Part shown: in pieces, positions 19,186 to 27,738 of the stretch
Numbering within the stretch: position 1 is the first letter of the stretch
Layout of the letters: the number at the start of each line of letters is the position of its first letter
Origin: Pseudidiomarina piscicola
GTDB taxonomy: Bacteria; Pseudomonadota; Gammaproteobacteria; Enterobacterales; Alteromonadaceae
Direction: 5' to 3'
DNA: 64,000 nucleotides
Assembly: GCF_902806985.1 (NCBI RefSeq)
Contig: NZ_CADCXY010000002.1
Coordinates: 248,001 to 312,000, forward strand
Notes under the pieces: generated by a model
The model's database searches: none
Told to the model about the DNA's origin: nothing
Seen by the model: the letters and a program-made list of their open reading frames with translations, nothing else
Made by a program: the position numbers and the translations under genes

Positions 19186-19629
19186 ATGAAAATCTATGTA
19201 GATGCAGACGCTTGCCCAGTGGTGATCAAAGACATTCTTTTTCGGGCCGCCGAACGTAAGCAGTTGCCGTTGATTCTGATTGCTAACCAACCCATACGTG
19301 TGCCTGGCTCCAAGTATATCTCTGCACGTACCGTCGCCAGTGGCTTTGATGTAGCTGATGATGAAATTGTGAAGCTTTGCGAAGCGGGAGATTTAGTCAT
19401 CACTGCCGATATTCCCTTGGCAGCAGAAATCATTGAAAAGGGTGGGCAAGCATTAAGCCCTCGAGGGGAGCTCTTTACCAAAGAAACGATTCGTGGCCGC
19501 CTTAATATCCGTGACTTTATGGATACCATGCGCGCCAGCGGTGTACAAAGCGGTGGGCCGCCACCTTTGAATCAGCGTGATCGCATGGCCTTTGCGAATC
19601 ACCTTGACCGGATTTTGGCCCGCGCTTAA
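19186..19629 (+). CDS. yaiI: YaiI/YqxD family protein (UPF0178, DUF188)
   Basis: This 147-residue protein starts [16 protein letters not shown] and contains [16 protein letters not shown] and [11 protein letters not shown], all hallmarks of the UPF0178 family. The DADACP motif and conserved acidic residues recall PIN-like nuclease folds, but no activity is firmly established. The ATG at 19186 matches the family N-terminus. A longer upstream reading frame is not supported. It is divergent from the SGNH gene and ends in a strong hairpin shared with the convergent S9 peptidase gene. Confidence 0.93.
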   Translation: MKIYVDADACPVVIKDILFRAAERKQLPLILIANQPIRVPGSKYISARTVASGFDVADDEIVKLCEAGDLVITADIPLAAEIIEKGGQALSPRGELFTKETIRGRLNIRDFMDTMRASGVQSGGPPPLNQRDRMAFANHLDRILARA

Positions 19630-19651
19630 GCCCGCCGTCAGCGGCGGGCTT
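19628..19651. terminator. Hairpin between convergent yaiI and S9 peptidase genes
   Basis: AAGCCCGCC and GGCGGGCTT form a perfect 9-base stem around the loop GTCAGC. It starts inside the yaiI stop codon. The T-run is weak on the plus strand, so it may serve both genes as a bidirectional or Rho-assisted terminator. Confidence 0.65.
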
Positions 19652-19661
19652 ATCAAGTCTC

Positions 19662-22094
19662 CTATTGCTGGTCTTTTAAGTACAAATCTAACCAGCGCGT
19701 TTGCTCCCACAGCATATGCAATACCGATTCACGGGCACGATAACCATGAGACTCATGAGGCAACATTACTAGTCGTGAGGTGCCACCTAAGCCCTTAATC
19801 GCTTGATAAAAGCGCTCTGACTGCATCGGGAAGGTTCCCGAGTTGTTATCGTTTGCACCGTGGATCATTAACAGTGGTTCGTTAATTTTATCGGCGTGGA
19901 AGAATGGTGACATACCGATATAGAGGTCAGTGTCATCCCAAACTGTTCGTTCTTCACGTTGGAAGCCAAACGGCGTCAAGCTGCGGTTATAAGCACCGCT
20001 ACGTGCAATACCCGTGGCGAACAAATCGCTGTGCGCTAGCATATTGGCGGTCATAAAGGCGCCATATGAGTGTCCACCAAGGGCAACGCGTTCTGGGTCG
20101 GTGACACCTAGTTCGGCACCGGCTTGAATCGCGGCTTTACCATTCATCACCAACTGCTCAATAAAGCTATCGTTTGGCCGTGCGTCACCTTCGCCAACAA
20201 TCGGCATGGTAGCGCTATCGAGTACCGCATAACCTTGTGTGGCTAGGTACTGCGGTGCCCAGTAACTGATCCGAACAAACTCATACGGTGAACCCGAGAT
20301 CTGCGCGGCAGCCGCTGAGCTCTTATACTCTCGCGGATAGGCCCAGACAATCGTCGGTAACGGACCGTCTTTTTCTTTGTCGTAGTTGGCTGGCAGGTAA
20401 AGCTCCGCCGACATCGCTAAGCCATCTTCACGGGTGTAGGTAATCAACTCCCGGCTAATACCTTGCGTATGGGGCATCGGGTGCGGTGTTTCAGTCAGTG
20501 CCGTGAGCTTGCTATCGTCGATATCACGCACGAAAAAGTCGGCGGGATCATTGACGCCTTCACGCTGCATCAAAAAGGTCATTTCTTCGGCATCAATCAA
20601 GCCACGTGGACGCTCGTAATAAGGCGCTTCGCTGCGCCATAAACGTTGGCTTTCTTGGCTACTAAGGTCGTAGCTATCAATAAATGGGCGATCGCCTTCC
20701 GACGAGGCTCCGTTCCCAGTTAACAACATTTTACCATCGTTAAGATACAACAGATTGCGGCCGTCATGTTGTACAGTAAACGGTTGGCCTGGGTCGTTAT
20801 AACGGTCTTCCCATGAACGCTCCCACACGAGTTTCGGCTGGCGCTCACCGGTTGCATCGACTAACCAGAGCTTTTCATCACGATCGGCCCACCAACGTTC
20901 CCACACCAATACATTTTGTGCATCAGCAGCTAATAAACGGCCAAAACGTTTGCTCAAATCAAGTAATTTGGTCGGCTCTTGCTTAAATGGCGCGGCTTGT
21001 TGAAATACTTGGTCACGGATTTGAGCATCAACCGCTGGGTCACCTTGATCGGTGGCTTGTGCCCACACCAAGGTTGCGTCGGCATCGTTACGCCAGCTAA
21101 TTGAACGACGTCCCTGCACCACTGCATCGAAGGCAATTGGTAGGTTATCCGCAAGGGGTTGGTCGACGACGGTGTAAACGTTTTCACCGCTGGTGGTCCA
21201 TACTTGGGTTGTTTCTGGGAAGCGATAATAAGGCACCGCATACGAGTAAGGTCGATGAATCGCACTGGTTAACAGGTAGTTGTCGTCGGGTGACACACTA
21301 AGCCCACTGTAAATCGCTTGCGGGCCAACTTTCTGCGCGTCGCCATCAACCTCAAAGAAACTTATTTGGCTAGTGAAGAAGTAGTCAAAGAGTGCTTCAT
21401 CTTGCTTGTTTTGCAATAAATCTTGATAGGTTCGACCGGGTGCTGTGCGCCCTGCACTTTCGGTAATAACCGGGCCCGTAGGCACGGTTTTCTGTGCCGG
21501 TTTGGTTAAACCTTCGGCCACCGTATACGAATACACACCGCTACTATCGTGGCGCCACTCTAAACGAGGACCCCACACCGCATTTAACGGCGTGTTTGAC
21601 CACAGTTTTGCACTTGCACTGTCAACATCCACTAACCATAACTGTACGGTTTTCGGTGTTTGCTGGGCAATGGCAATGTAATCACCATTTGGTGACCAAG
21701 CTGCGCCAAGCGCTTTTAAATCAGTAGGTAAGCCGTTGATGTTCAAGGTGTCACCACTGCTGACGTCAATTAGCTCTAGCGAGCTAATGTAACGCGCTTG
21801 GCTAACCGTATAGTTGGCTGGGTTAATGCGGCGGCCAGCCAGCTTCAATTGATCAGCAGCAACATCGGTAATATCAGGCAACGCCGGATAATTGGTGATG
21901 AGTAACATCTCACCATCTGGGCTCAGACGCCCGCCAGGCGAAGGTGCGGCGTCGACAATGTCGATGATTTCTTGTGCCGGCTCTTGATAATTAACTTTGA
22001 CTGGGTTGGCATGGACCACAGGCCCACTTGTTAACGCTGCACTCGCGCTGAGTACGAGCGCAACCGAACTCAGTTTTAATCCTTTAATAATCAT
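19662..22094 (-). CDS. Exported S9 prolyl oligopeptidase family peptidase
   Basis: This 810-residue protein has a signal peptide ending near SGPVVHA (residue 29), a beta-propeller region with repeated WSPNGDY/WRHDSSG-like blades, and a C-terminal alpha/beta hydrolase. The catalytic triad is S676 in GGHSYGAF, D749 in HGANDNNSG and H783 in PHESHGY. It resembles the S9C/S9D glutamyl endopeptidase-like group of periplasmic or secreted peptidases. It is one of three S9 enzymes in 19 kb and fits a peptide-scavenging lifestyle. It is divergent from the amidase gene. Confidence 0.92.
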   Translation of the reverse strand: MIIKGLKLSSVALVLSASAALTSGPVVHANPVKVNYQEPAQEIIDIVDAAPSPGGRLSPDGEMLLITNYPALPDITDVAADQLKLAGRRINPANYTVSQARYISSLELIDVSSGDTLNINGLPTDLKALGAAWSPNGDYIAIAQQTPKTVQLWLVDVDSASAKLWSNTPLNAVWGPRLEWRHDSSGVYSYTVAEGLTKPAQKTVPTGPVITESAGRTAPGRTYQDLLQNKQDEALFDYFFTSQISFFEVDGDAQKVGPQAIYSGLSVSPDDNYLLTSAIHRPYSYAVPYYRFPETTQVWTTSGENVYTVVDQPLADNLPIAFDAVVQGRRSISWRNDADATLVWAQATDQGDPAVDAQIRDQVFQQAAPFKQEPTKLLDLSKRFGRLLAADAQNVLVWERWWADRDEKLWLVDATGERQPKLVWERSWEDRYNDPGQPFTVQHDGRNLLYLNDGKMLLTGNGASSEGDRPFIDSYDLSSQESQRLWRSEAPYYERPRGLIDAEEMTFLMQREGVNDPADFFVRDIDDSKLTALTETPHPMPHTQGISRELITYTREDGLAMSAELYLPANYDKEKDGPLPTIVWAYPREYKSSAAAAQISGSPYEFVRISYWAPQYLATQGYAVLDSATMPIVGEGDARPNDSFIEQLVMNGKAAIQAGAELGVTDPERVALGGHSYGAFMTANMLAHSDLFATGIARSGAYNRSLTPFGFQREERTVWDDTDLYIGMSPFFHADKINEPLLMIHGANDNNSGTFPMQSERFYQAIKGLGGTSRLVMLPHESHGYRARESVLHMLWEQTRWLDLYLKDQQ

Positions 22095-22266
22095 GGATGT
22101 CTACCTTTGTTGCTTTACGTAGCATGCTACTTTAGTGTTGAGTTAAACAGCCTCTAAACTACCATAGTTATAGGTTCAATCCGTTGAGTTGGCCCTGAGA
22201 TAGGTCGCATGGGGCTGGGCGTTCAACGCAAGATGTCTAACTTTCAGCCGAGTAAACGGAAAAACC

Positions 22267-23715
22267 ATGAAGTATTTGTCAGCCACAACAATCGCTCAAC
22301 AGATCAAGTCAGGCCAACTCTCCAGTCTTGCCATTACCGAGCATTATTTGCAGCGCATCGGCGCGCAAAATGGCCAATTACATGCCTTCGTTGAGGTATT
22401 TTCAGAGTCCGCTCTGGCCACTGCTAAGCAACGGGACAGCGAACCTAGTAGGGGTCCTTTGCATGGGGTGCCGATTTCCATCAAAGAGTGCTACCAACTT
22501 GCCGGCAGCCGAACCACTCTAAATTATCCGCCACTACGTAATGCTGTCGCGCAGAGCACGTCGTTGTTGGTACAGCGACTCATCGCCGCGGGCGCAGTTA
22601 TTGTCGGCAAAACCAATGTGCCCACCCTACTCGCCGATGCACAGACCTTTGGCCCGATCTATCCAACCTGTAACAACCCGCATGCGTTGGAACGAACCCC
22701 CGGTGGCAGTACGGGTGGGGGTGCAGCGGCGCTTGCCGCCGACTTGTGCGCGTTGGAGCTCGGCAGTGATATCGGCGGCTCGATTCGTAACCCGGCCAAC
22801 TTTTGCGGCTTATTTGGCTTCAAACCCACGGAAAATGGCCACCCTCTTGATGGCCATGTGCCACCGCTACCTGAGCTTGACTTAGGTATGTCGGTAATGA
22901 ATTGCACCGGCCCGTTAGCACGATCAGCCGCCGACCTCGCCCTCGCTTACGACGTATTGTATGCGCCCGACTGGCAGCAGCGCCTGTACCTTCCTGTGGC
23001 ACAAGAGCAAAAGCTGGCGGGAAGTTTGGCTGACTACCGATTTGGTTTTGTCGACAACATTGCCGGTCTGCGCCCTGGCAGCGCCGTCAGTAAAGCACTG
23101 GCTCACTGTAAGCAAGCACTTGCAGCAACAGGCGCCGAGGTATCTGACCTTACAATCGATGAACACTTAGCCCGTGAAGTTCTTATTTTATGGATCGAGC
23201 TGTTTGGTTATGCCATGGGGCAAACACTTAGCCTGCCCGTACGCAAGTTATTGTATTGGCAATATCGTTCGCTGCTAAAACGCTCAAGTTTGCCGTCCGA
23301 GCGAACGCTAAAAGCCTTCAAGACGGGGTTGCGGCTCAACTTGAGAACCTTTAGCCAAGCCTTAAAGCGGCGTCAGCAGCTTGTCACCGAAGTACGCCGC
23401 CAACAAGCGCAGGTTGATATTATCGTCAGCCCCACCAACCTTGGGCCGGCGTTCCCACACAACCCGAAGCACCAGTCCATCGCCCTCGACGGTGAGCAGG
23501 TACCTTATGTTGACTATTGCTTCCCCTTTGTAAATTTTTATAGCCTTACGGGGCAGCCGGTACTAACGATACCAACCGGTCGCACGGGTCAAGGCTTACC
23601 CGTAGGACTCTCGTTTGCCGCTGCGCACCACCAAGATCAGACCTTACTGCATTTGGGTGGCTTGCTAGAGCAACAAGGTTTTCATTTTCATGCCCCTGAT
23701 AAAGGATATAATTAA
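22267..23715 (+). CDS. Amidase signature family hydrolase
   Basis: This 482-residue amidase-signature protein hydrolyses a C-N amide bond. The catalytic Lys is in PISIKECYQLAG. The Gly/Ser-rich loop is GGSTGGGAAALAA, with Thr where many relatives have Ser. The nucleophile Ser is in GSDIGGSIRNPANFCGLFGFKPT. Its overall features resemble fatty-acid-amide-hydrolase-like and aryl-acylamidase members more than GatA, and no gatB or gatC is near. There is no signal peptide. Its stop overlaps the start of the next gene (TAATG), so it heads a three-gene group with a thioredoxin-like protein and an SDR. Confidence 0.88.
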   Translation: MKYLSATTIAQQIKSGQLSSLAITEHYLQRIGAQNGQLHAFVEVFSESALATAKQRDSEPSRGPLHGVPISIKECYQLAGSRTTLNYPPLRNAVAQSTSLLVQRLIAAGAVIVGKTNVPTLLADAQTFGPIYPTCNNPHALERTPGGSTGGGAAALAADLCALELGSDIGGSIRNPANFCGLFGFKPTENGHPLDGHVPPLPELDLGMSVMNCTGPLARSAADLALAYDVLYAPDWQQRLYLPVAQEQKLAGSLADYRFGFVDNIAGLRPGSAVSKALAHCKQALAATGAEVSDLTIDEHLAREVLILWIELFGYAMGQTLSLPVRKLLYWQYRSLLKRSSLPSERTLKAFKTGLRLNLRTFSQALKRRQQLVTEVRRQQAQVDIIVSPTNLGPAFPHNPKHQSIALDGEQVPYVDYCFPFVNFYSLTGQPVLTIPTGRTGQGLPVGLSFAAAHHQDQTLLHLGGLLEQQGFHFHAPDKGYN

Positions 23716-24425
23716 TGTACCGCTTTTTTGTCATACTCTTTCTCACAGTTTGGTGTACGACCGCCAGCGCCGAAGCAACCAAAGCTTTCGATGGCCACAC
23801 CCCCTCCATCGCCGAGATTAAACAACTCCAACAGCAAGCTAAAGCCGAGGGTAAGAAACTACTACTGATACTGGGCGCCGACTGGTGTCACGATAGCCAA
23901 GCGCTCATCAAACAGTTTGAGTCACCGGCATTTGCTAAACAGCTTGAACAGACCTATGTTGTGCAGCGGTATGATGTCGGCTACCTCACTCGTGGTGAAG
24001 CAATAACTCAGCATTTTGGCGAGCCCACTTACTACGGCACGCCAACGGTAATGATTATTGACCCAACGACGGATCAAGTTCTGAACAAAGCCGATTGGCA
24101 ACATTGGACCAATGCGGCCTCGCACTCTGCAACAGAGTTTGAGGATTACTTTCTTGGCGAGAACTATCGTCCGCTAGCACCAACCGCCGCCAACCGCAGC
24201 TTCGAAACCCAACAGGCTAAGCGCGTACAAGCTGGCTACGCTGTTGCCGGGCCTTTACTTGAAGCCTATAAAGAATCTGCCGCTGAGCGACCACCCGCTG
24301 AGTTTATGCAGGTATGGTCAGAGCTAGCGCGGTTCCGCAATCAGGTTTTTAACGATGTGGTAGACTTGCATGCGGCAACAGACCAATTCCCAAGTTACCC
24401 ACCGCTGTCGTGGGAAAAGGAGTAG
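23715..24425 (+). CDS. Exported thioredoxin-fold protein with a single active-site Cys
   Basis: This 236-residue protein has a signal peptide (MYRFFVILFLTVWCTTASA). It then has a thioredoxin-like domain with LLLILGADWCHDS and the cis-proline loop YGTPTVMIID. Only the first Cys of the usual C-x-x-C remains (WCHDS), as in monothiol thioredoxin_7-type proteins. It therefore cannot form an internal active-site disulfide and may act by mixed disulfides or simply bind. The C-terminal 80 residues are not recognised. It is translationally coupled to the amidase gene, and the SDR gene starts 3 bases after its stop. Confidence 0.78.
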   Translation: MYRFFVILFLTVWCTTASAEATKAFDGHTPSIAEIKQLQQQAKAEGKKLLLILGADWCHDSQALIKQFESPAFAKQLEQTYVVQRYDVGYLTRGEAITQHFGEPTYYGTPTVMIIDPTTDQVLNKADWQHWTNAASHSATEFEDYFLGENYRPLAPTAANRSFETQQAKRVQAGYAVAGPLLEAYKESAAERPPAEFMQVWSELARFRNQVFNDVVDLHAATDQFPSYPPLSWEKE

Positions 24426-24428
24426 CAA

Positions 24429-25109
24429 ATGACCAAAGTTATGCTCATTACTGGCGCGTCCAGTGGCATCGGTAAAACCACGGCACTAACCGCCGCAAAA
24501 GCTGGCTTCAAATTGATCCTTACCGCTCGTCGTAAACAGCTACTTGATGAGTTGGTGGCTGACATTGGCGCTGAACAAGCACTTGGTGTCGCCGCCGATG
24601 CTGGCAGCTTTGACGAGCTCAAAAACGTGGTCGATCAAGGCCTAGAAAAATTCGGTCAGCTCGATGCTGTGTTCGCCAATGCCGGCACTGGGGTGTCAAC
24701 AGCCGGTACTGAACACGGTGACCCAGACGAATGGAAAAGCATGATCGATGTGAATATTAACGGTTTGCTTTATACCGCGCGGTTAACGCTTCCTCACTTA
24801 CGTGCTGTCAAAGGCCACTTTTTACTGACGGGCTCTGCCGCCGGGCGTAATACCATCAAAGGTTCAGTTTATGGCGCAACGAAATGGTTTGTGCATGGCT
24901 TTGCACAGAATTTGGCTGAGGAAATGAAAGAATGGGACGGCCGTTGCACAACCATCGCACCGGGCATGGTGAACACGCCCTTTTTTGACCAACCCAAGCC
25001 CGATAAACTTGATCCGCAAGACGTAGCGGATGCGGTGATGTTTGCTGTAGAGGCGCATCCGCGCAACTCAGTGCGCGAAATTTACCTCATGCCTGCGTAT
25101 AAAAATTAG
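24429..25109 (+). CDS. Short-chain dehydrogenase/reductase
   Basis: This is a 226-residue classical SDR. The NAD(P) loop TGASSGIG is at 8-15, with RR after beta-2 (TARRKQL), which favours NADPH. NAG is in FANAGTG. The catalytic Ser-Tyr-Lys is in LLTGSAAGRNTIKGSVYGATK. The C-terminal APGMVNTPFF is standard. It lacks a signal peptide. The substrate cannot be read. YdfG-like hydroxy-acid dehydrogenases are close in layout. It is last in the amidase group, and its stop overlaps the convergent dUTPase stop by 4 bases. Confidence 0.9.
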   Translation: MTKVMLITGASSGIGKTTALTAAKAGFKLILTARRKQLLDELVADIGAEQALGVAADAGSFDELKNVVDQGLEKFGQLDAVFANAGTGVSTAGTEHGDPDEWKSMIDVNINGLLYTARLTLPHLRAVKGHFLLTGSAAGRNTIKGSVYGATKWFVHGFAQNLAEEMKEWDGRCTTIAPGMVNTPFFDQPKPDKLDPQDVADAVMFAVEAHPRNSVREIYLMPAYKN

Positions 25110-25792
25110 GCGTTCGCCACGGCCTTGTCGTAGTGGTCGAGCAGCAACGCTTGGGCTTCAAGCAAAGGCTGTTCGGCCGCAACAATGGATTGCTGATGCT
25201 CACTTAGTAAACGCATCATTACTTCATTGTCTTCTTCACCGTTCCACATTTTTATGTACGTACCCTGTTTATAGCCGCGTTGCTGACGCAAGTTGTTGAG
25301 GGCATTCTTACCAATATAGGTAAGATACACCGTGTCAGCGTCGCCGTATGCGTCCACCAACATGGTCAGTAGCTTATCGAAAAATTGCTCGCCACAAACC
25401 AGCGGTACTGACGCCGAGCCATCAGCGGCCAAAGCAGCAACCAGTTCTTTACCGTCTTGCACGCCGGCATTATTGGCAAAGCTTTTAAGCATCAGTTGTG
25501 CAACAGACTCAAGTGCAGCTTCAGTGGTTTTGCCGTTCCTGCAGGCATGTTCAACGGCATCGGAGATGGCAAAGTGCAGAATATCTATCAGCTCCATATT
25601 TGCCTGAGCCCAATCCGCGCTTTGTTTTTTCCACCATTTGTAAGCGGTATGCTCAAAGTACTCACCAAGTTCAACTAAAATGGCTTTTACATCATCACGC
25701 TTAACTTTCGGAGCTTCAGGGTAATCTGGGTCAATCACTTGGTTAAAAGCAATTTGCATGGCGACGAGCTGCCGCGCTTGGGCTGGCGTCAT
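25106..25792 (-). CDS. Dimeric all-alpha dUTP diphosphatase (dUTPase_2)
   Basis: This 228-residue protein matches the all-alpha NTP pyrophosphatase superfamily. The first metal-binding pair is in ELGEYFEHTAYKWWKK, followed by ANMELIDILHF (E and D ligands) and later VYLTYIGKNALNNLRQQRGYK. Such dimeric dUTPases hydrolyse dUTP to dUMP and also dUDP. They are unrelated to the trimeric Dut of E. coli and are common in phages, Campylobacter and some marine gammaproteobacteria. It could be the chromosomal dUTPase of this organism or a second one. It converges on the SDR gene. Confidence 0.85.
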   Translation of the reverse strand: MTPAQARQLVAMQIAFNQVIDPDYPEAPKVKRDDVKAILVELGEYFEHTAYKWWKKQSADWAQANMELIDILHFAISDAVEHACRNGKTTEAALESVAQLMLKSFANNAGVQDGKELVAALAADGSASVPLVCGEQFFDKLLTMLVDAYGDADTVYLTYIGKNALNNLRQQRGYKQGTYIKMWNGEEDNEVMMRLLSEHQQSIVAAEQPLLEAQALLLDHYDKAVANA

Positions 25793-25849
25793 AATTTTAT
25801 CCTTATTGCGAACAGTTACAGATCTTGGCGACTAAAATTATCATATTTG

Positions 25850-25886
25850 GGCGTTGCGCAGCAGGGTTTATTCACCACGCAACGCC
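25850..25886. terminator. 9-base stem hairpin downstream of the DsbA-like gene
   Basis: GGCGTTGCG (25850-25858) and CGCAACGCC (25878-25886) are perfect arms around a 19-base loop. On the minus strand it begins 10 bases after the DsbA-like stop. There is no compact T-run, so terminator function is uncertain. It could also be a dispersed repeat. Confidence 0.45.
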
Positions 25887-25896
25887 ACACGACAAC

Positions 25897-26604
25897 TTAA
25901 AGTGTTAGCAAGTAGTCGAGTAAGGCAAAATAGCGTTGGGCGTCTTCTGGTGCATGTGGCGCAGGTGCAGACACAACATATTGACCATTGACCACTAACG
26001 TCGGCACGCTGGTGATATCTGCTGCCATCATATCTTGTAAAATGACCCGTAACTTGTCAGTGATACCTTGGTCTTCATAAGCGGCCTGAAAAGCTTGTGG
26101 GTCGACGTTATGTTGCTCTAAGAAGGTGTTAATGTCTTCTTGATCCGGTAATCGGTTCTGGTTTACTCGGACGCTTTCATAGTAATGAATCAACTCGTCA
26201 TCAAGGGTATGCCCAAGTCCGCGTAAAGCGTAAAACACACGCGCATCTAGCGCCCAACGTTCATTTGCCGGGGCCGCACGCTTGATAATCGTCACCCCAG
26301 GGTTTTCCATACCATAGGCAATAACGGTCGGGTTGAAGTCTTGGCAATGCGGACAGCCTGGCCACAAGAACTCCATGATAAATCCGTTGTCCGAAACTTC
26401 AGGCTCAAACTCAGCCACTTCGAGTGTGCTTTCTAACACTCGGTAGTCCTTACCCTCAACAAAGGTATAGGCTTCGGGCTGCACCGGCGTATTGCCGGCA
26501 AGTTCAGCGGCAACTTCGCTTGAAGCTGTGGACTTTTGTTCATCCGCGGCGGGTTGGCAACCAAGTAAAAGTAGCAGCGAAATACTTAAAGCAAAAAAAC
26601 GCAT
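25897..26604 (-). CDS. DsbA-family thiol:disulfide oxidoreductase, lipoprotein
   Basis: This 235-residue protein has a lipobox (LLLLGCQP), so it is anchored in the envelope by a lipid. The thioredoxin fold with an inserted helical domain has the active site FLWPGCPHCQDF (CPHC, as in E. coli DsbA). The cis-proline is in TSVPTLVVNG. It probably introduces disulfides into exported proteins. I chose the second Met at 26604 because AAGGA then has correct spacing. The first ATG at 26610 overlaps that site. A Ser/Ala/Glu linker follows the lipid cysteine. It is divergent from the MliC-META lipoprotein gene. Confidence 0.9.
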   Translation of the reverse strand: MRFFALSISLLLLLGCQPAADEQKSTASSEVAAELAGNTPVQPEAYTFVEGKDYRVLESTLEVAEFEPEVSDNGFIMEFLWPGCPHCQDFNPTVIAYGMENPGVTIIKRAAPANERWALDARVFYALRGLGHTLDDELIHYYESVRVNQNRLPDQEDINTFLEQHNVDPQAFQAAYEDQGITDKLRVILQDMMAADITSVPTLVVNGQYVVSAPAPHAPEDAQRYFALLDYLLTL

Positions 26605-26659
26605 GATCATTCCTTATGGTAATTGTTGAATCTGCAATAGCTTCATTTCACCGCACTAT

Positions 26660-26689
26660 TAGGGAAAAGTCACGTAGGGAAAGATCACG
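26660..26689. repeat. Tandem 15-base direct repeat in a divergent promoter region
   Basis: TAGGGAAAAGTCACG (26660-26674) is followed at once by TAGGGAAAGATCACG (26675-26689), identical at 13 of 15 positions. It lies in the 148-base gap between the DsbA-like and MliC-META genes. This is a plausible tandem activator site, as used by OmpR-type regulators that bind direct repeats. Confidence 0.4.
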
Positions 26690-26752
26690 CGACACTGTAA
26701 ATACATGACGATTCGAGTACTATTGACCTTTGTTATCGTAGAAGGAGCATCT

Positions 26753-27730
26753 ATGTCCATCTCTCCCCACTCCCGGTTTTGCTGCAAGCCTGCAACCAAA
26801 GTTTTGTGCGCAGCCCTCGCCGCGTATAGTGTTCTGGCGTTATCCGCCTGCTCACCGCAAACCGCGCAACAAGCTGCAACAACCCAGTACCAGTGTGGCG
26901 CTATGGATGTCACCACCAACCTTGATGGGCAAAACCTAACGCTAAGTTTTGGCTCCCAGAAGTTCGAGCTCGAGAAAACCGAGAGCACTTCCGGCGAGCG
27001 TTATGTAAACGCCAATCTCGGTGCAGAATTTTGGCACAAAGGCAATGAAGCACAATTTTCAACGGATAAATTTGCGCTACCTTTGTGCATTGAACAAGGT
27101 ACTTTGCCACAGCAGTTGAGTGCCCGTGGCAATGAGCCATTTTGGTTGCTAAGTATCACATCCGATGCCGCTACCCTACGCACCCCAGGCGCTGAGCGAC
27201 GCCTTAGCCTAGCCAATCGTGCGACATTTAATGACGCACCACCCTATCAATATGAGCTTAGCTTCGATGCTGGCGCACAACTTACGTTGTCTGAAGGTGT
27301 GTGCTACGACACCATGAGTGGACAAAGCTTTCCGTACAGCGCTGAATTTTCAGATGGCGCAGAGGATTGGACTGGATGCGCAGGTGACCCACAGCGATTA
27401 CTGACCGGCGTTAGCTGGAAGGACAGCAGTGCGACAGAAAACGTCGCAACCATGACCTTTGCCCCCGAAACTCGCGTGAGTGGGTTTGCTGGCTGTAACT
27501 ATTTCACCGGCAACTACACCATCACCGGCGAGGGTATCGACTTTTCATCTTTCGCGATGACCAAACGCATGTGCCCACCTGAGCAAATGGACTACGAAGA
27601 CCGCCTAATGCAGCAGCTCACCCAAGTAACAAACTTTAAAGTTTTTGCCGACGGCACGTTGCGACTACAACTACGGAATGGTGATTACTTGTCATTTACA
27701 CGCCATCCTTTTGATTTATTTGCTGATTGA
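26753..27730 (+). CDS. Lipoprotein with MliC, COG3650-like and META domains
   Basis: This 325-residue envelope lipoprotein has the lipobox LALSAC. Residues about 40-115 match MliC, the C-type lysozyme inhibitor (YQCGAMD, SGERYVNANLGAEFWHKGNEA). The middle part (about 120-215) starts ARGNEPFWLLSI and resembles COG3650-type uncharacterised lipoproteins. The last 105 residues form a META/HslJ domain with AGCNYFTGNYTITGEGIDF and MTKRMCPPEQMDYE. The ATG at 26753 follows AGAAGGAG at ideal spacing. It probably protects the cell wall or responds to envelope stress. The combined role is inferred. The GST gene follows after 8 bases. Confidence 0.82.
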   Translation: MSISPHSRFCCKPATKVLCAALAAYSVLALSACSPQTAQQAATTQYQCGAMDVTTNLDGQNLTLSFGSQKFELEKTESTSGERYVNANLGAEFWHKGNEAQFSTDKFALPLCIEQGTLPQQLSARGNEPFWLLSITSDAATLRTPGAERRLSLANRATFNDAPPYQYELSFDAGAQLTLSEGVCYDTMSGQSFPYSAEFSDGAEDWTGCAGDPQRLLTGVSWKDSSATENVATMTFAPETRVSGFAGCNYFTGNYTITGEGIDFSSFAMTKRMCPPEQMDYEDRLMQQLTQVTNFKVFADGTLRLQLRNGDYLSFTRHPFDLFAD

Positions 27731-27738
27731 GGTAAACG

